NCBI RefSeq assembly: GCF_016918015.1
Contig: NZ_JAERMK010000011.1
Span: 11,327 to 57,175 of the forward strand
Direction: 5' to 3'
DNA: 45,849 bases
From: Glycomyces sp. YM15
GTDB taxonomy: Bacteria > Actinomycetota > Actinomycetes > Mycobacteriales > Micromonosporaceae
This document shows positions 8,935 through 17,059 of the stretch, piece by piece. Under the pieces are notes generated by a model that was not told the DNA's origin, searched no databases, and saw nothing but the letters and a program-made list of their open reading frames with translations. Position 1 is the stretch's first letter; each line of letters starts with the position of its first letter. Both the position numbers and the translations under genes were made by a program.

Positions 8935-9905
8935 CGGCCCTCCAGTTCCTGGCGGCGCATGTTGCGCACCTGGTAGATGACGACGGGGACGACCAAGGCG
9001 AACAGCAGCACGGCCATGGTGGCGCCGCGTCCGTCGTTGCCGAGGCGGAATGCCTGATCCCACATGTTGTGGGCGAGGACGTCGGTGCCGTGATGGCCGC
9101 CGGTCATGGCCCGCACGATGTCGAACAGTTTGAGTGTGGCGATGAAGACGGTCACGGCGACCACGATGATCGCCGAGCGGATCGAAGGGACGGTGACCCT
9201 CCAGAAGATCTGGCTCGGACTCGCGCCGTCGATGCGGGCGGCCTCGATGATCTCGGTCGGTACGCCCTTGAGCGCCGCCGAGAGGACCACGGTGGCGAAA
9301 CCGACCTCGATCCAGATGAGCACCACCATGAGCAGGAGGTTGTTGAGCACCGAGACGTTGAGCCAGTTGATCGGGTCGAGCCCGAACCAGGTGCGGACCT
9401 GGTTGGCCAGACCGATCTGCTCACCGGAGGCCTTGTACTGGTAGATGAACTTCCAGATGATGGACGCGCCCACGAAGGAGATGCCCATCGGCAGGAACAC
9501 GAGGGCCTTGTACGTGCGTTCGCCCCGGCGGCCGTCGATGAGGACGGCGTACACCAGGCCGATGCCGGTGGACAGCAGCGGGACGATGACGATCCACGCC
9601 GCGGTGTTGGCGATGGTCTGCAGGGCGTCGGGGTTGGTGAACGCCCACTTGTAGTTGTCGATGCCCACGAACTCGGTGCCGTCGCCGCTGAAGAGCGACA
9701 TGACGAGCGTGCGAACGGCCGGGTAGACGAGTCCGACGAGCAGGAAGATGACCGCGGGGGCCAAGAACACGGTCGCGACCGCACGGCTGCGGTCGCGGCG
9801 GGAGGCGAGTTCGGCGAGGCCGTAGAGGGCGAGCAGAATCGCCAGGAAGGCGACCAGTCCGATGACCAAGAGTCCGAACCGGTCGGCGAGAGCGGAGATG
9901 TTCAC
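8931..9905 (-). CDS. Carbohydrate ABC transporter permease (CUT1, first subunit)
   Basis: A 324-residue MalF/CebF/AglF-type permease. Predicted helices begin at residue ~10 (an extra N-terminal helix) and the BPD_transp_1 domain covers about 95-315. The EAA loop (EAARIDGASPSQIFWRVTVP) that docks on the ATPase is at about 220-240. The likely start is GTG at 9905, with CTGGAG about 9 bases upstream. It sits 86 bases behind the binding-protein gene and overlaps the next permease by 4 bases, giving a three-gene uptake operon. Confidence 0.92.
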   Translation of the reverse strand: MNISALADRFGLLVIGLVAFLAILLALYGLAELASRRDRSRAVATVFLAPAVIFLLVGLVYPAVRTLVMSLFSGDGTEFVGIDNYKWAFTNPDALQTIANTAAWIVIVPLLSTGIGLVYAVLIDGRRGERTYKALVFLPMGISFVGASIIWKFIYQYKASGEQIGLANQVRTWFGLDPINWLNVSVLNNLLLMVVLIWIEVGFATVVLSAALKGVPTEIIEAARIDGASPSQIFWRVTVPSIRSAIIVVAVTVFIATLKLFDIVRAMTGGHHGTDVLAHNMWDQAFRLGNDGRGATMAVLLFALVVPVVIYQVRNMRRQELEGR

Positions 9906-9991
9906 GTTGTGCGACTCCAGTTGTCCGGGCAATGGGCCGAGCGGGGCCGGTGGGCCCCGCTCGGCTAACTGTCGGCTACACGGGTAGCCCT

Positions 9992-11320
9992 CTACGGCCA
10001 GGAGGCCTCGATGTCGTCGGCCATCTGCTGGCTGGTCTTGTCGCCGTCGACCCACTGGACCATGCCGGTCCAGAAGGAGGAGGCGCCGACCTCGCCCGGC
10101 ATGAGGTCCGAGCCGTCGAAGCGGACGGTCACGGCGGGGTCGGTCAGGATCTCGGTCGCGAACTGGTTGATCGGCGTGGTGGCGTTGGCCGGGTCCACGC
10201 CCTGGCGGGCGGTGCTCCACGGGCCGGTCTGGAGACGGGCGTTGTGGTAGAGCTCGGAGGCCAGGAACTGGCGGACCATCTCGGTGGACTCCGAGTCGTC
10301 GAACGCGGCCACGAACTCGCCGCCGACGAGCATGGTGTTGTCACCCTCGTTGGACTCGGGGAAGCGGAACGCGAACACGTCGCCGTCTTCGGCCACATTG
10401 GTGTCGGCGGGCCACATCGCACCGTAGAACGAGGCCTGGCGGTGCATCGCGCAACCGCCGTCCAGGATCGGGTACGCGGCCTCCTGGAACGCCGTCGAGC
10501 TGATGGTGTCGGTGCCGTTGTAGATGTACTCCTCGTTCGTCAGGATCGTCCCGGCCTTGTCGATCGCGGCGACGATCTGCGGGTCGTTGAACGGGATCTC
10601 GTGGTTGACCCACTGGTCGTAGAGGTCCGTGCCCTCACGGAGGACGATGTCCTCGATCCAGTCGGTGCCCGGCCAGCCGGTGGCGCCGCCGGACTCGAAG
10701 CCGACGCACCACGGCATGACGCCGTCTGCGGCGATCGTGTCGGACAGCTCGATGAGCTCGTCCCAAGTGGTCGGGACCTCGTAGCCGTTGTCGCTGAAGA
10801 ACGACGGCGAGTACCAGATGAAGGACTTGGCGTTCGACGAGTTCGGCGCGGCGTAGAGCGTGCCGTCGATGGTGCCGTAATTGAGCCAGTCCTCGGTCCA
10901 GCCCTCGGTGGCGAGCTTGCTGACCTCGTCGGAGGCCGGCTTGAGGTCGGCGGCGAAGTTGGCCATGAGTCCGGGCTGCGGGAACAGCGCGATGTCGGGG
11001 GCGTTGCCGCCGTCGACGCGGACCTTCATGTCCGATTCGAACTCCCCGGAGCCCTCGTAGTCGATGGTGGCGCCGGTGCAGGACTCGAAGTAGCTCCAGG
11101 CCTCCACCATCTCGTCCGCCTCGGTGTCGCGGATCGAGCCGAGAATGGAGACCGTCTCTCCTTCGAGATCGCCGTACTGCTCGTAGTTGGCGCAGTCGGT
11201 GGCGTCGTCGGGGACCGCTCCGCGGTCCTCGCCTTCGTCGTCCGGTGCGCCGCACGCGGCCGCGGCGAGCGCGATGGCGCTGGCGGCAGCCGCAAGGCAG
11301 AAAATGCGTCTCTTGCTCAT
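9992..11320 (-). CDS. Sugar ABC transporter substrate-binding lipoprotein
   Basis: A 442-residue extracytoplasmic binding protein (SBP_bac_1 / cluster B, AglE-like). The signal peptide ends in the lipobox LAAAAC with lipidated Cys23, followed by an acidic Gly/Asp/Glu linker. The mature part contains segments typical of oligosaccharide-binding proteins, such as GNAPDIALFPQPG and YAAPNSSNAKSFIWYSP. The divergent beta-glucosidase suggests a beta-glucoside such as cellobiose as cargo, but resemblance to alpha-glucoside binding proteins leaves this open. The ATG at 11320 has GAGAGGGA about 8 bases upstream. Confidence 0.92.
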   Translation of the reverse strand: MSKRRIFCLAAAASAIALAAAACGAPDDEGEDRGAVPDDATDCANYEQYGDLEGETVSILGSIRDTEADEMVEAWSYFESCTGATIDYEGSGEFESDMKVRVDGGNAPDIALFPQPGLMANFAADLKPASDEVSKLATEGWTEDWLNYGTIDGTLYAAPNSSNAKSFIWYSPSFFSDNGYEVPTTWDELIELSDTIAADGVMPWCVGFESGGATGWPGTDWIEDIVLREGTDLYDQWVNHEIPFNDPQIVAAIDKAGTILTNEEYIYNGTDTISSTAFQEAAYPILDGGCAMHRQASFYGAMWPADTNVAEDGDVFAFRFPESNEGDNTMLVGGEFVAAFDDSESTEMVRQFLASELYHNARLQTGPWSTARQGVDPANATTPINQFATEILTDPAVTVRFDGSDLMPGEVGASSFWTGMVQWVDGDKTSQQMADDIEASWP

Positions 11321-11457
11321 CGGGGTTTCCCTCTCTTCGCAGGTATGGTGCCCCGGGCGAGTCCGACTGCCTCCCTGTCCCGACCTGCGGGGAACCGCTC
11401 TCACCGGTTCCGCCCCTGGTCGGGACTGCCTCACCCGCCGTTGGGGCGACGCTGGCA

Positions 11458-11486
11458 ATGGTGCTCTGGGTAACACTCAATGTCAA
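11458..11486 (-). promoter_or_regulatory. Predicted promoter of the sugar-transporter operon
   Basis: On the minus strand a perfect TTGACA (11486-11481) is followed after 17 bases by CACCAT (11463-11458). The leader to the binding-protein ATG would be about 130 bases. The -10 match is only partial. Confidence 0.45.
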
Positions 11487-11517
11487 GTGTGCATTGCTGA
11501 ATCGTTACCGGGTGCAA

Positions 11518-11546
11518 TTGGATCGATATCTGTCGACACTCAATGT
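11518..11546 (+). promoter_or_regulatory. Predicted GH1 beta-glucosidase promoter
   Basis: TTGGAT (11518-11523), a 17-base spacer and CAATGT (11541-11546). Transcription would start near 11553, inside the operator at 11548-11561. Confidence 0.4.
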
Positions 11547-11547
11547 A

Positions 11548-11561
11548 TGGGAGCGATACCA
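11548..11561 (+). promoter_or_regulatory. CebR-like LacI-family operator
   Basis: TGGGAGCGATACCA matches the Streptomyces CebR box TGGGAGCGCTCCCA at 12 of 14 positions. It overlaps the predicted transcription start of the beta-glucosidase gene. CebR represses cellobiose uptake and hydrolysis genes, so the site supports a beta-glucoside role. No lacI-type gene lies in the window. A much weaker half-match (CGTTACC) is at 11503-11509. Confidence 0.55.
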
Positions 11562-11638
11562 ATGACGTATTATTCCGGAGCCCGGCAACCGAATGCTGTT
11601 CATAAAATACAGCCGATAGTTCGCGAAAGGTGCGATCG

Positions 11639-12985
11639 ATGACGCAGCTGACCTTCCCGCAGGGATTCCTGTGGGGAACCGCCACGGCCTCCTACCAGAT
11701 CGAGGGCGCGGCGAACGAGGACGGCCGGGGCCAGTCCATCTGGGACACGTTCTCGGCGACGCCCGGCAAGACCTGGCGCGGCCAGTCCGGGGCCGTGGCC
11801 TGCGACCACTACCACCGCGTCGACGAGGACATCGCGCTGATGACCTCCCTCGGCGTCGACACCTACCGGTTCTCGATCGCGTGGCCGCGCATCCAGCCCG
11901 ACGGGACCGGGCCCGCCAACCCGAAGGGCCTGGACTTCTACGACCGGCTCGTCGACAAGCTGGTGGCCGCCGGGATCAAGCCGATGCCGACCCTCTACCA
12001 CTGGGACCTCCCCCAGTCCTTCGAGGACCGCGGCGGCTGGCCCGAGCGCGAGACCGCCGAGCGATTCGGCGACTACGCCGCCATCGTCGGCGCCCGCCTC
12101 TCGGACCGCGTCCACACCTGGTGGACCCTCAACGAGCCGTGGTGCTCGGCGTTCCTCGGCTACGGCAACGGCCACCACGCGCCGGGCCGCACCGAGCCCG
12201 CCGCCGCGCTCGCCTCCGTGCACCACCTCAACCTCGCGCACGGCCTCGCCGTGCAGGCGCTGCGCGCCGCCGGGGCCGACCGGGTGTCCATCGTGCTCAA
12301 CCCGACCCAGTGCCGCGGCGAGGAAGACGCCGTGCGGGTCGTGGACGGCATCGCGAACCGGGTCTTCTTCGACCCGATCCTGCGCGGCCAGTACCCCACG
12401 GACGTCATCGAGCGCACGCGGCACCACACCGACTGGTCGTTCATCCGGGAGGGCGACCTCGCCCAGATCAACCAGCCGATCGACGTGCTCGGGATCAACT
12501 ACTACTGCCCGACCTGGCTGCGCGCCAACCCGGACGAGCCCGAGCAGGAGACCGGCCCCGGCACCGTCGGCATAGAGGGCTACACGCCCGAGGGCCTGGA
12601 ATTCACCGACATGGGCTGGCCGGTCGACGCCACGGGCCTCACGGACCTCCTGGTCCGCATCCACAAGGACTACGGCGTCCCCACGATGATCACCGAGAAC
12701 GGCGCGGCCTACCCGACCGGACCGGGCGAGGACGGCGAGGTCCACGACGCCGAGCGCGTCGCGTACCTCCGCTCGCACATCACGGCCGTCCACGACGCCA
12801 TCGAGGCCGGCGCGGACGTGCGCGGCTACACCGCCTGGTCGCTCATGGACAACTTCGAGTGGGCCTTCGGCTACGACAAGCGCTTCGGCATCGTCCACGT
12901 CGACTACGCGACCCAGAAGCGCACCCCGAAGGACAGCGCGAAGTTCTACTCGAAGGTGATCGCCGACAACGGCCTCACGCGTTAA
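11639..12985 (+). CDS. GH1 beta-glucosidase
   Basis: A 448-residue family 1 glycoside hydrolase, normal length, no signal peptide, so intracellular. The general acid/base Glu is in TLNEPW (about residue 165) and the nucleophile Glu in ITENG (about residue 352). The N-terminal signature [15 protein letters not shown] is complete. It probably hydrolyses cellobiose or other beta-glucosides imported by the divergent transporter, like Streptomyces BglC. The ATG at 11639 follows GAAAGGTG by 6-7 bases; an in-frame GTG at 11630 lies inside that site. Regulation by a LacI-type repressor is inferred from the operator. Confidence 0.96.
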   Translation: MTQLTFPQGFLWGTATASYQIEGAANEDGRGQSIWDTFSATPGKTWRGQSGAVACDHYHRVDEDIALMTSLGVDTYRFSIAWPRIQPDGTGPANPKGLDFYDRLVDKLVAAGIKPMPTLYHWDLPQSFEDRGGWPERETAERFGDYAAIVGARLSDRVHTWWTLNEPWCSAFLGYGNGHHAPGRTEPAAALASVHHLNLAHGLAVQALRAAGADRVSIVLNPTQCRGEEDAVRVVDGIANRVFFDPILRGQYPTDVIERTRHHTDWSFIREGDLAQINQPIDVLGINYYCPTWLRANPDEPEQETGPGTVGIEGYTPEGLEFTDMGWPVDATGLTDLLVRIHKDYGVPTMITENGAAYPTGPGEDGEVHDAERVAYLRSHITAVHDAIEAGADVRGYTAWSLMDNFEWAFGYDKRFGIVHVDYATQKRTPKDSAKFYSKVIADNGLTR

Positions 12986-12990
12986 GGCCG

Positions 12991-13019
12991 GTTCGGCGCC
13001 CCGAACGGGGGCGCCGAAC
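12991..13019. terminator. Bidirectional terminator after the GH1 gene
   Basis: A perfect 12-bp stem (GTTCGGCGCCCC at 12991-13002 and its complement at 13008-13019) with a 5-base loop lies between the GH1 stop and the stop of the convergent TenI/ThiE-like gene. Confidence 0.75.
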
Positions 13020-13025
13020 GCGCCC

Positions 13026-13595
13026 TTACACCAGCGCGGCCCGGAACTCGCGCACCGCGCGCTCCGGGTCGGCGGCGCGCATGACCGCGCCCATGACAGC
13101 GACCCCCGCCGCACCCGCCTCCCTTGCGGCGCGGGCCCTGGCGGGGCCGTCGACGCCGCCGAGCGCGTACACCGGGACCGGGCTCGCCGCGCACGCCTCC
13201 CGCAGCGCGGCGAGCCCGATCGCGGGCCCGTAACCGGGTTTGGAGTCCGAGAGCCAGATCGGCGAATAGGTGCAGTAGTCGAGCGCCGGGTCGATCGGCT
13301 CCCCGGCGTGCACCGAGCGGCCCACGAGCGCGGGCCGCGGCACCGGTATCGGGAAGTTCCTCGAGAGATGCGCGGCCCGGACGGGCCCGGCGGGGTCCGA
13401 GACGATGAGCAGGCCCCCGGCCGCGTCCAATACCGGCTGCAGCCCCGCCGCCAGCGCCGTCCGCTCCTCCCAACGAAGGTGCTTGTCGCGCAGGACGAGT
13501 GCGAACGGCCCGCCGCGGAGGGCCAGCGCGACCTGCTCGGTGAGCGGCCGCGGGCACCGGGGCAGGTCGGAGATGACGAGGAGTCGGTGGCGCAC
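13026..13595 (-). CDS. Thiamine phosphate synthase / TenI-like protein
   Basis: A 189-residue TIM-barrel protein of the ThiE/TenI superfamily. Seen are the opening strand RLLVISDLP, the phosphate-binding region YALGGVDGPARARAAREAGAAGVAVMGAV cut as a C-terminal GG...G motif, and the loop YSPIWLSDSKPGYGP. It could be ThiE (joins HMP-PP and HET-P) or the thiazole tautomerase TenI. The sequence around VGRSVHAGEP lacks the tidy ThiE pyrophosphate motif, so TenI or a paralogue is favoured. The GTG at 13595 fits the family N-terminus; an ATG at 13658 (extra 21 residues, GGTGGAG upstream) is the alternative. No other thiamine genes are nearby. Confidence 0.75.
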   Translation of the reverse strand: MRHRLLVISDLPRCPRPLTEQVALALRGGPFALVLRDKHLRWEERTALAAGLQPVLDAAGGLLIVSDPAGPVRAAHLSRNFPIPVPRPALVGRSVHAGEPIDPALDYCTYSPIWLSDSKPGYGPAIGLAALREACAASPVPVYALGGVDGPARARAAREAGAAGVAVMGAVMRAADPERAVREFRAALV

Positions 13596-13739
13596 GCGCC
13601 CGATGCTACGTCCGAAGTGGCGCAAGTGCCATGTGTCGCCTCGCGTCCGACTCGCCATGGCTCCACCGGTTTAACACTTGTGTATCGGTCCAGGCCTCGA
13701 ACTTGCGTAATTCACGACACAGGTGCGAAACTTCATGGG

Positions 13740-14522
13740 ATGAACATCGGCGATCAAATCAACGGGCTGCGCACCGAAGGGGAGCGGATCGCTGTCGCTG
13801 GTGGAGAACTCGCGCTCAATGCGAGCGTGCCCACCTGCCCAGGATGGAACGTCAAGGATCTCTTGACCCACATCGGAACCGTCCATCGATGGGCGGCGGC
13901 GATCGTGGGCGAAGCGTTGCCTTACGATCCACGGAAACAGGAGTTCCAGCACATCGTCGGGCCCTTGCCGCACGACGACCTGCTGGTCGACTGGGTCCGC
14001 GAAGGGCTCTTGCGACTCGCGGCCGTGCTGGAGGCCGCTCCGAGCGGGCTCCAGTGCTGGCAGATGTTCCCCTCCGAGTCGTCGCGCCGCTTCTGGGTCC
14101 GCAGGCAGGCTCACGAGACCACCATCCACCGTGTCGACGCCGAGCAGGCCCGGGGGGACGAGATCTCACCGATCTGCCCCGAGTTCGCGGCGGACGGCAT
14201 CGACGAACTGCTGCTGGGTTTCCACGGCAGGCCGTCGAGCAGGGTGCGGGCGCTTCGTCCGACCGTGCTCCACATCCACGCCACCGATCTGCCACCGGGG
14301 CGCGGCGACTGGTACATCCACCCCACCGACACGGGTCCGCTCGTGACGTTCAGCGAGGTCGAGACCCCGCACTGCGTCATCGAGGGTCCGGTCGAGCTGC
14401 TGTACCTGGCGCTGTGGAACCGGCTGCCGTTCGATGATCTGCTGGTCCGCGGGGACCCGGCACTGCTCCACTTGTGGCGCAATTACTCCGCGGTCCGCTG
14501 GGTCGATCCCGTGGACGTATGA
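13740..14522 (+). CDS. Maleylpyruvate isomerase-like (DinB/MDMPI) protein
   Basis: A 260-residue protein of the actinobacterial TIGR03083 group. The N-terminal four-helix DinB-like domain has VPTCPGWNVKDLLTHIG at about residues 29-46. A second metal ligand region, RRQAHETTIHRVDAE, is at about 120-135. The C-terminal half (about 165-260) is the MDMPI-C / SCP2-like domain ending HLWRNYSAVRW. Family members include mycothiol-dependent maleylpyruvate isomerase, and many have unknown mycothiol-dependent roles. There is no good ribosome site; AGGTG is 14 bases away, so expression may be low or the message nearly leaderless. It is divergent from the TenI-like gene. Confidence 0.85.
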   Translation: MNIGDQINGLRTEGERIAVAGGELALNASVPTCPGWNVKDLLTHIGTVHRWAAAIVGEALPYDPRKQEFQHIVGPLPHDDLLVDWVREGLLRLAAVLEAAPSGLQCWQMFPSESSRRFWVRRQAHETTIHRVDAEQARGDEISPICPEFAADGIDELLLGFHGRPSSRVRALRPTVLHIHATDLPPGRGDWYIHPTDTGPLVTFSEVETPHCVIEGPVELLYLALWNRLPFDDLLVRGDPALLHLWRNYSAVRWVDPVDV

Positions 14523-14726
14523 CGAATGCTGACCGTGGGCGACTGGAGCGCTACAGTGTGAAGTCGCAGGTAGCCGACCGCTCACCGTCCGTTGTGTCCG
14601 TGCGGTGCGAACTCGTGGCCCGCAGGCCCCCTCGGCGGCGCGTGCGAGCCATTGCTCTGCGGAGCCAAGAAGGGCGAAGAGGGCGCGCAGGGCGCGCTGC
14701 TGCGCGGCGACGGGGCCGGGGGATCG

Positions 14727-14732
14727 TAAGCT
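14727..14732 (+). promoter_or_regulatory. -10 element for a leaderless YibE/F gene
   Basis: TAAGCT ends 7 bases before the GTG start at 14740, the spacing expected when transcription begins at the start codon. No ribosome site is present. The rest of the 217-base gap from 14523 holds no convincing gene, although a TACAGTGTG motif near 14550 could be another -10. Confidence 0.45.
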
Positions 14733-14739
14733 CACGGTC

Positions 14740-16020
14740 GTGAACCAGGATGCTCTGAAGCACAGTCATGTCGTCCCGAACGACGCCGTCCCCCGCGCCG
14801 CGCTGTGGATCCTGGTCCCGGCGGCGGCCGCGACGATCCTCGGCCTGATCCTGCTGTGGCCCACCGGCGTCGCGGACGCCGAGGGGATCGAAGGCTACGG
14901 CACCGAGGTCGACGGCCGCGTCATCACGGTCAACGAGACCGAATGCGAACCGGCCGACGCGGAGATCAACGAGCAGTTGCGGGTGACCGTCTGCGGCGAC
15001 GTGGTCGTGCAGCTCCTCACCGGCGAGCACGCCGGCGAGGAGGCGATCGTCGACATCCCCAGCGGGCCGGGCGCTCCCGTCGTCGCGGCCGGGGACGACG
15101 TCATCCTCCTCTACACGCCCGACTCGGTCTCGGGCCAGCAGTACCACATCATCGACCACGACCGGTCCAGTGCGCTCTGGGCGCTCGTGATCGCGTTCGC
15201 GCTCGCGATCGTCGCGTTCGGACGGTGGAAGGGCGTGCGGTCCCTGGTGAGCCTCGGCATCACCTTCGCGGTCGTGCTGCTGTTCATGGTCCCGGCGGTG
15301 CTCGACGGGTCCTCGCCGATCCTCGTCGCCGTGGTCGGCTCGTCCGCGATCATGCTCGTCTCGCTCTATCTGTCGCACGGCTGGAACCGCACGACCACGG
15401 TGGCCGTGGTGGGCACGCTCGCGTCCCTCATCGTCACGGTGCTGCTCGCCGAGGCCGCGGTGAACCTCACGAAGCTCAACGGCGTCAACGACGAGAACAC
15501 CACGAACCTGGCGCTGCAGTACCCGATCGACATGTCGGGCCTGCTCCTGGCCGGCATTCTCATCGGCGCGCTCGGCGTCATCGACGACGTGACGGTCTCG
15601 CAGGCGGCCACCGTCGACGAGGTCGCGAAGGCCAACCCGAAGTGGGGCTCGACGCGGCTCTTCAAGTCCGGGATGCGGGTCGGGCGCGACCATCTGACCT
15701 CCGTCGTGAACACGCTCGTCCTCGCGTACGCGGGCGCGTCGCTGCCGCTGCTGGTGCTCATCGCCGCGGCCAACCGTCCGCTGGAGCAGGTGCTCACGAG
15801 CCAGACGATCGCCACCGAGATCGTGCGGACGGTCGCGGGCACGCTGGGTCTCGTCGCGGCCGTGCCGATCACGACCTGGCTCGCCGCCTCCCTCGCACGT
15901 CGACAGCCCAAACCGAAGGAGCCGAAGGCGCCCAAGGAGAAGCCGAAACCGAAGCCCAAGCCGGAGGCCGCGGGCTGGGACGAGGACGAGTCGCCCTACC
16001 CGCCTTCGCACCTGCGCTGA
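14740..16020 (+). CDS. YibE/F-like multi-pass membrane protein
   Basis: A 426-residue integral membrane protein. One N-terminal helix (about 20-42) precedes an extracytoplasmic beta-rich segment (about 43-140). Seven or more helices follow, as in the YibE/F family (GVIDDVTVSQAATVDEVA is the characteristic conserved segment). The C-terminal ~40 residues are a Lys/Pro-rich cytosolic tail. Function of the family is unknown; some members lie near transport genes. The GTG start at 14740 is supported by the -10 element 7 bases upstream and the lack of a ribosome site, suggesting a leaderless message. Confidence 0.88.
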   Translation: MNQDALKHSHVVPNDAVPRAALWILVPAAAATILGLILLWPTGVADAEGIEGYGTEVDGRVITVNETECEPADAEINEQLRVTVCGDVVVQLLTGEHAGEEAIVDIPSGPGAPVVAAGDDVILLYTPDSVSGQQYHIIDHDRSSALWALVIAFALAIVAFGRWKGVRSLVSLGITFAVVLLFMVPAVLDGSSPILVAVVGSSAIMLVSLYLSHGWNRTTTVAVVGTLASLIVTVLLAEAAVNLTKLNGVNDENTTNLALQYPIDMSGLLLAGILIGALGVIDDVTVSQAATVDEVAKANPKWGSTRLFKSGMRVGRDHLTSVVNTLVLAYAGASLPLLVLIAAANRPLEQVLTSQTIATEIVRTVAGTLGLVAAVPITTWLAASLARRQPKPKEPKAPKEKPKPKPKPEAAGWDEDESPYPPSHLR

Positions 16021-16037
16021 GGGTCGACCGCGGCCTT

Positions 16038-16958
16038 TCAGAACTGCTCCGCCGCCGCCATGAGCTTCCGGGCGGCCTGGTGGAGCGCCTGCAGCACGGT
16101 CATCACCGCCGGGCGGCCCGTCGAGGCCGTCCGGTGGACCACGTAGACGTCCCGGCCCGGCAGGTCCTCGACCACCTTCCGCACGGCCACGTCCTTGCGC
16201 TCGGCCGCGGCCATCCACGGCGCCACCGTCACCCCGAGCCCCTTCGCCACCAGGGTCAGGATCGTGTCGAGGCCCTCGAACTCCGAGACCGGCGCGCTGA
16301 TCCCCTCGGCACGCCACAGCCGAGCCAGCGCCATCCGCGAGGGCTCCCCGTGCGGGGAGGCGATCCAGGACTCCCCCGCGAGTTCGTGCGCCGAGAGCAC
16401 CTCCTTGCCCGCCAAGGGATGCCGTACCGGCAGGACGGCCACGAGCGGGTCGCTCACGAGGTGGTGGAAGGTGAGCGGGCCCGTGGTGGCGGGCCGGCGC
16501 TGGCCGGACCAGTCGTCGATGAGCGCCAGGTCGATCTCGCCCGAGCGCACCCGGGAAAGCGATTCGGAGACGGTGTGCTGCTGGAGCAGGACCATCTGGA
16601 GTTCGGGGTAGCGGCGCAGGCGGCGCACGATCGGGCCGGCGAGGGCCACGGCGACGGTGGGGAACGCGGTGACGGTGACGCGGCCGCGCGGTTCGGCGGA
16701 CTCGGCGGCGAGGTCGGTCTCGGCGGCGTCGATCGCCTCCAGGATGTGCGCGGTGTGGGCCACGAGGCGGCGTCCCGCGTCGGTGAGCTGAGCGGAGCGG
16801 GCGGTGCGTTCGAGGAGCGACACGCCGGTCTCCTTCTCCAAGGCGGCCAACTGCTGTGAGACGGCGGAGGCGGTCTGGCCGGTCGCCACGGCAGTGGCGG
16901 CTATCGATCCCTGGGCCGCGAATTCGTAGAGAAGCCGCAGGCGGCGCACATCGAGCAT
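16038..16958 (-). CDS. LysR-family transcriptional regulator
   Basis: A 306-residue LysR regulator. The N-terminal winged helix (residues ~1-60) reads LRLLYEFAAQGSIAATAVATGQ with the recognition helix ASAVSQQLAALEKE. A linker helix and a periplasmic-binding-like co-inducer domain (about 90-300) follow. It is divergent from an aminotransferase gene and probably controls it. TAAGAT lies 6 bases before the ATG on the minus strand with no ribosome site, so the message is likely leaderless, and the divergent operator covers this -10, which predicts autorepression. Confidence 0.92.
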   Translation of the reverse strand: MLDVRRLRLLYEFAAQGSIAATAVATGQTASAVSQQLAALEKETGVSLLERTARSAQLTDAGRRLVAHTAHILEAIDAAETDLAAESAEPRGRVTVTAFPTVAVALAGPIVRRLRRYPELQMVLLQQHTVSESLSRVRSGEIDLALIDDWSGQRRPATTGPLTFHHLVSDPLVAVLPVRHPLAGKEVLSAHELAGESWIASPHGEPSRMALARLWRAEGISAPVSEFEGLDTILTLVAKGLGVTVAPWMAAAERKDVAVRKVVEDLPGRDVYVVHRTASTGRPAVMTVLQALHQAARKLMAAAEQF

Positions 16959-16964
16959 AAGGAA

Positions 16965-16991
16965 ATCTTACCCTCGGCGAAAGGTAGAAAT
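16965..16991. promoter_or_regulatory. LysR-type operator over the lysR -10
   Basis: An imperfect inverted repeat (ATCTTACC at 16965-16972 and GGTAGAAAT at 16983-16991) with a 10-base spacer. Its left arm contains the reverse complement of the predicted lysR -10 (TAAGAT). It lies in the 101-base gap to the divergent aminotransferase. Confidence 0.5.
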
Positions 16992-17059
16992 ACTTGCGTT
17001 GATGCTCCGTTGAGAGGAGATTGGTGCAGGTCGAACGAGCATCCACCAAGGAGTCACCT

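Larger units (their letters stand above)
11321..11638. promoter_or_regulatory. Divergent control region between sugar transporter and GH1 beta-glucosidase
   Basis: No gene is seen in these 318 bases. The region contains candidate promoters in both directions, a CebR-like operator, and an 11-base direct repeat ACACTCAATGT (11473-11483 and 11536-11546). Its middle is clearly more AT-rich than the neighbours. Confidence 0.7.

Noticed and set aside
14474..14743. A short plus-strand frame before the YibE/F gene
   Set aside because: Arg-rich, no ribosome site, overlaps the preceding gene and the -10 of the next one.
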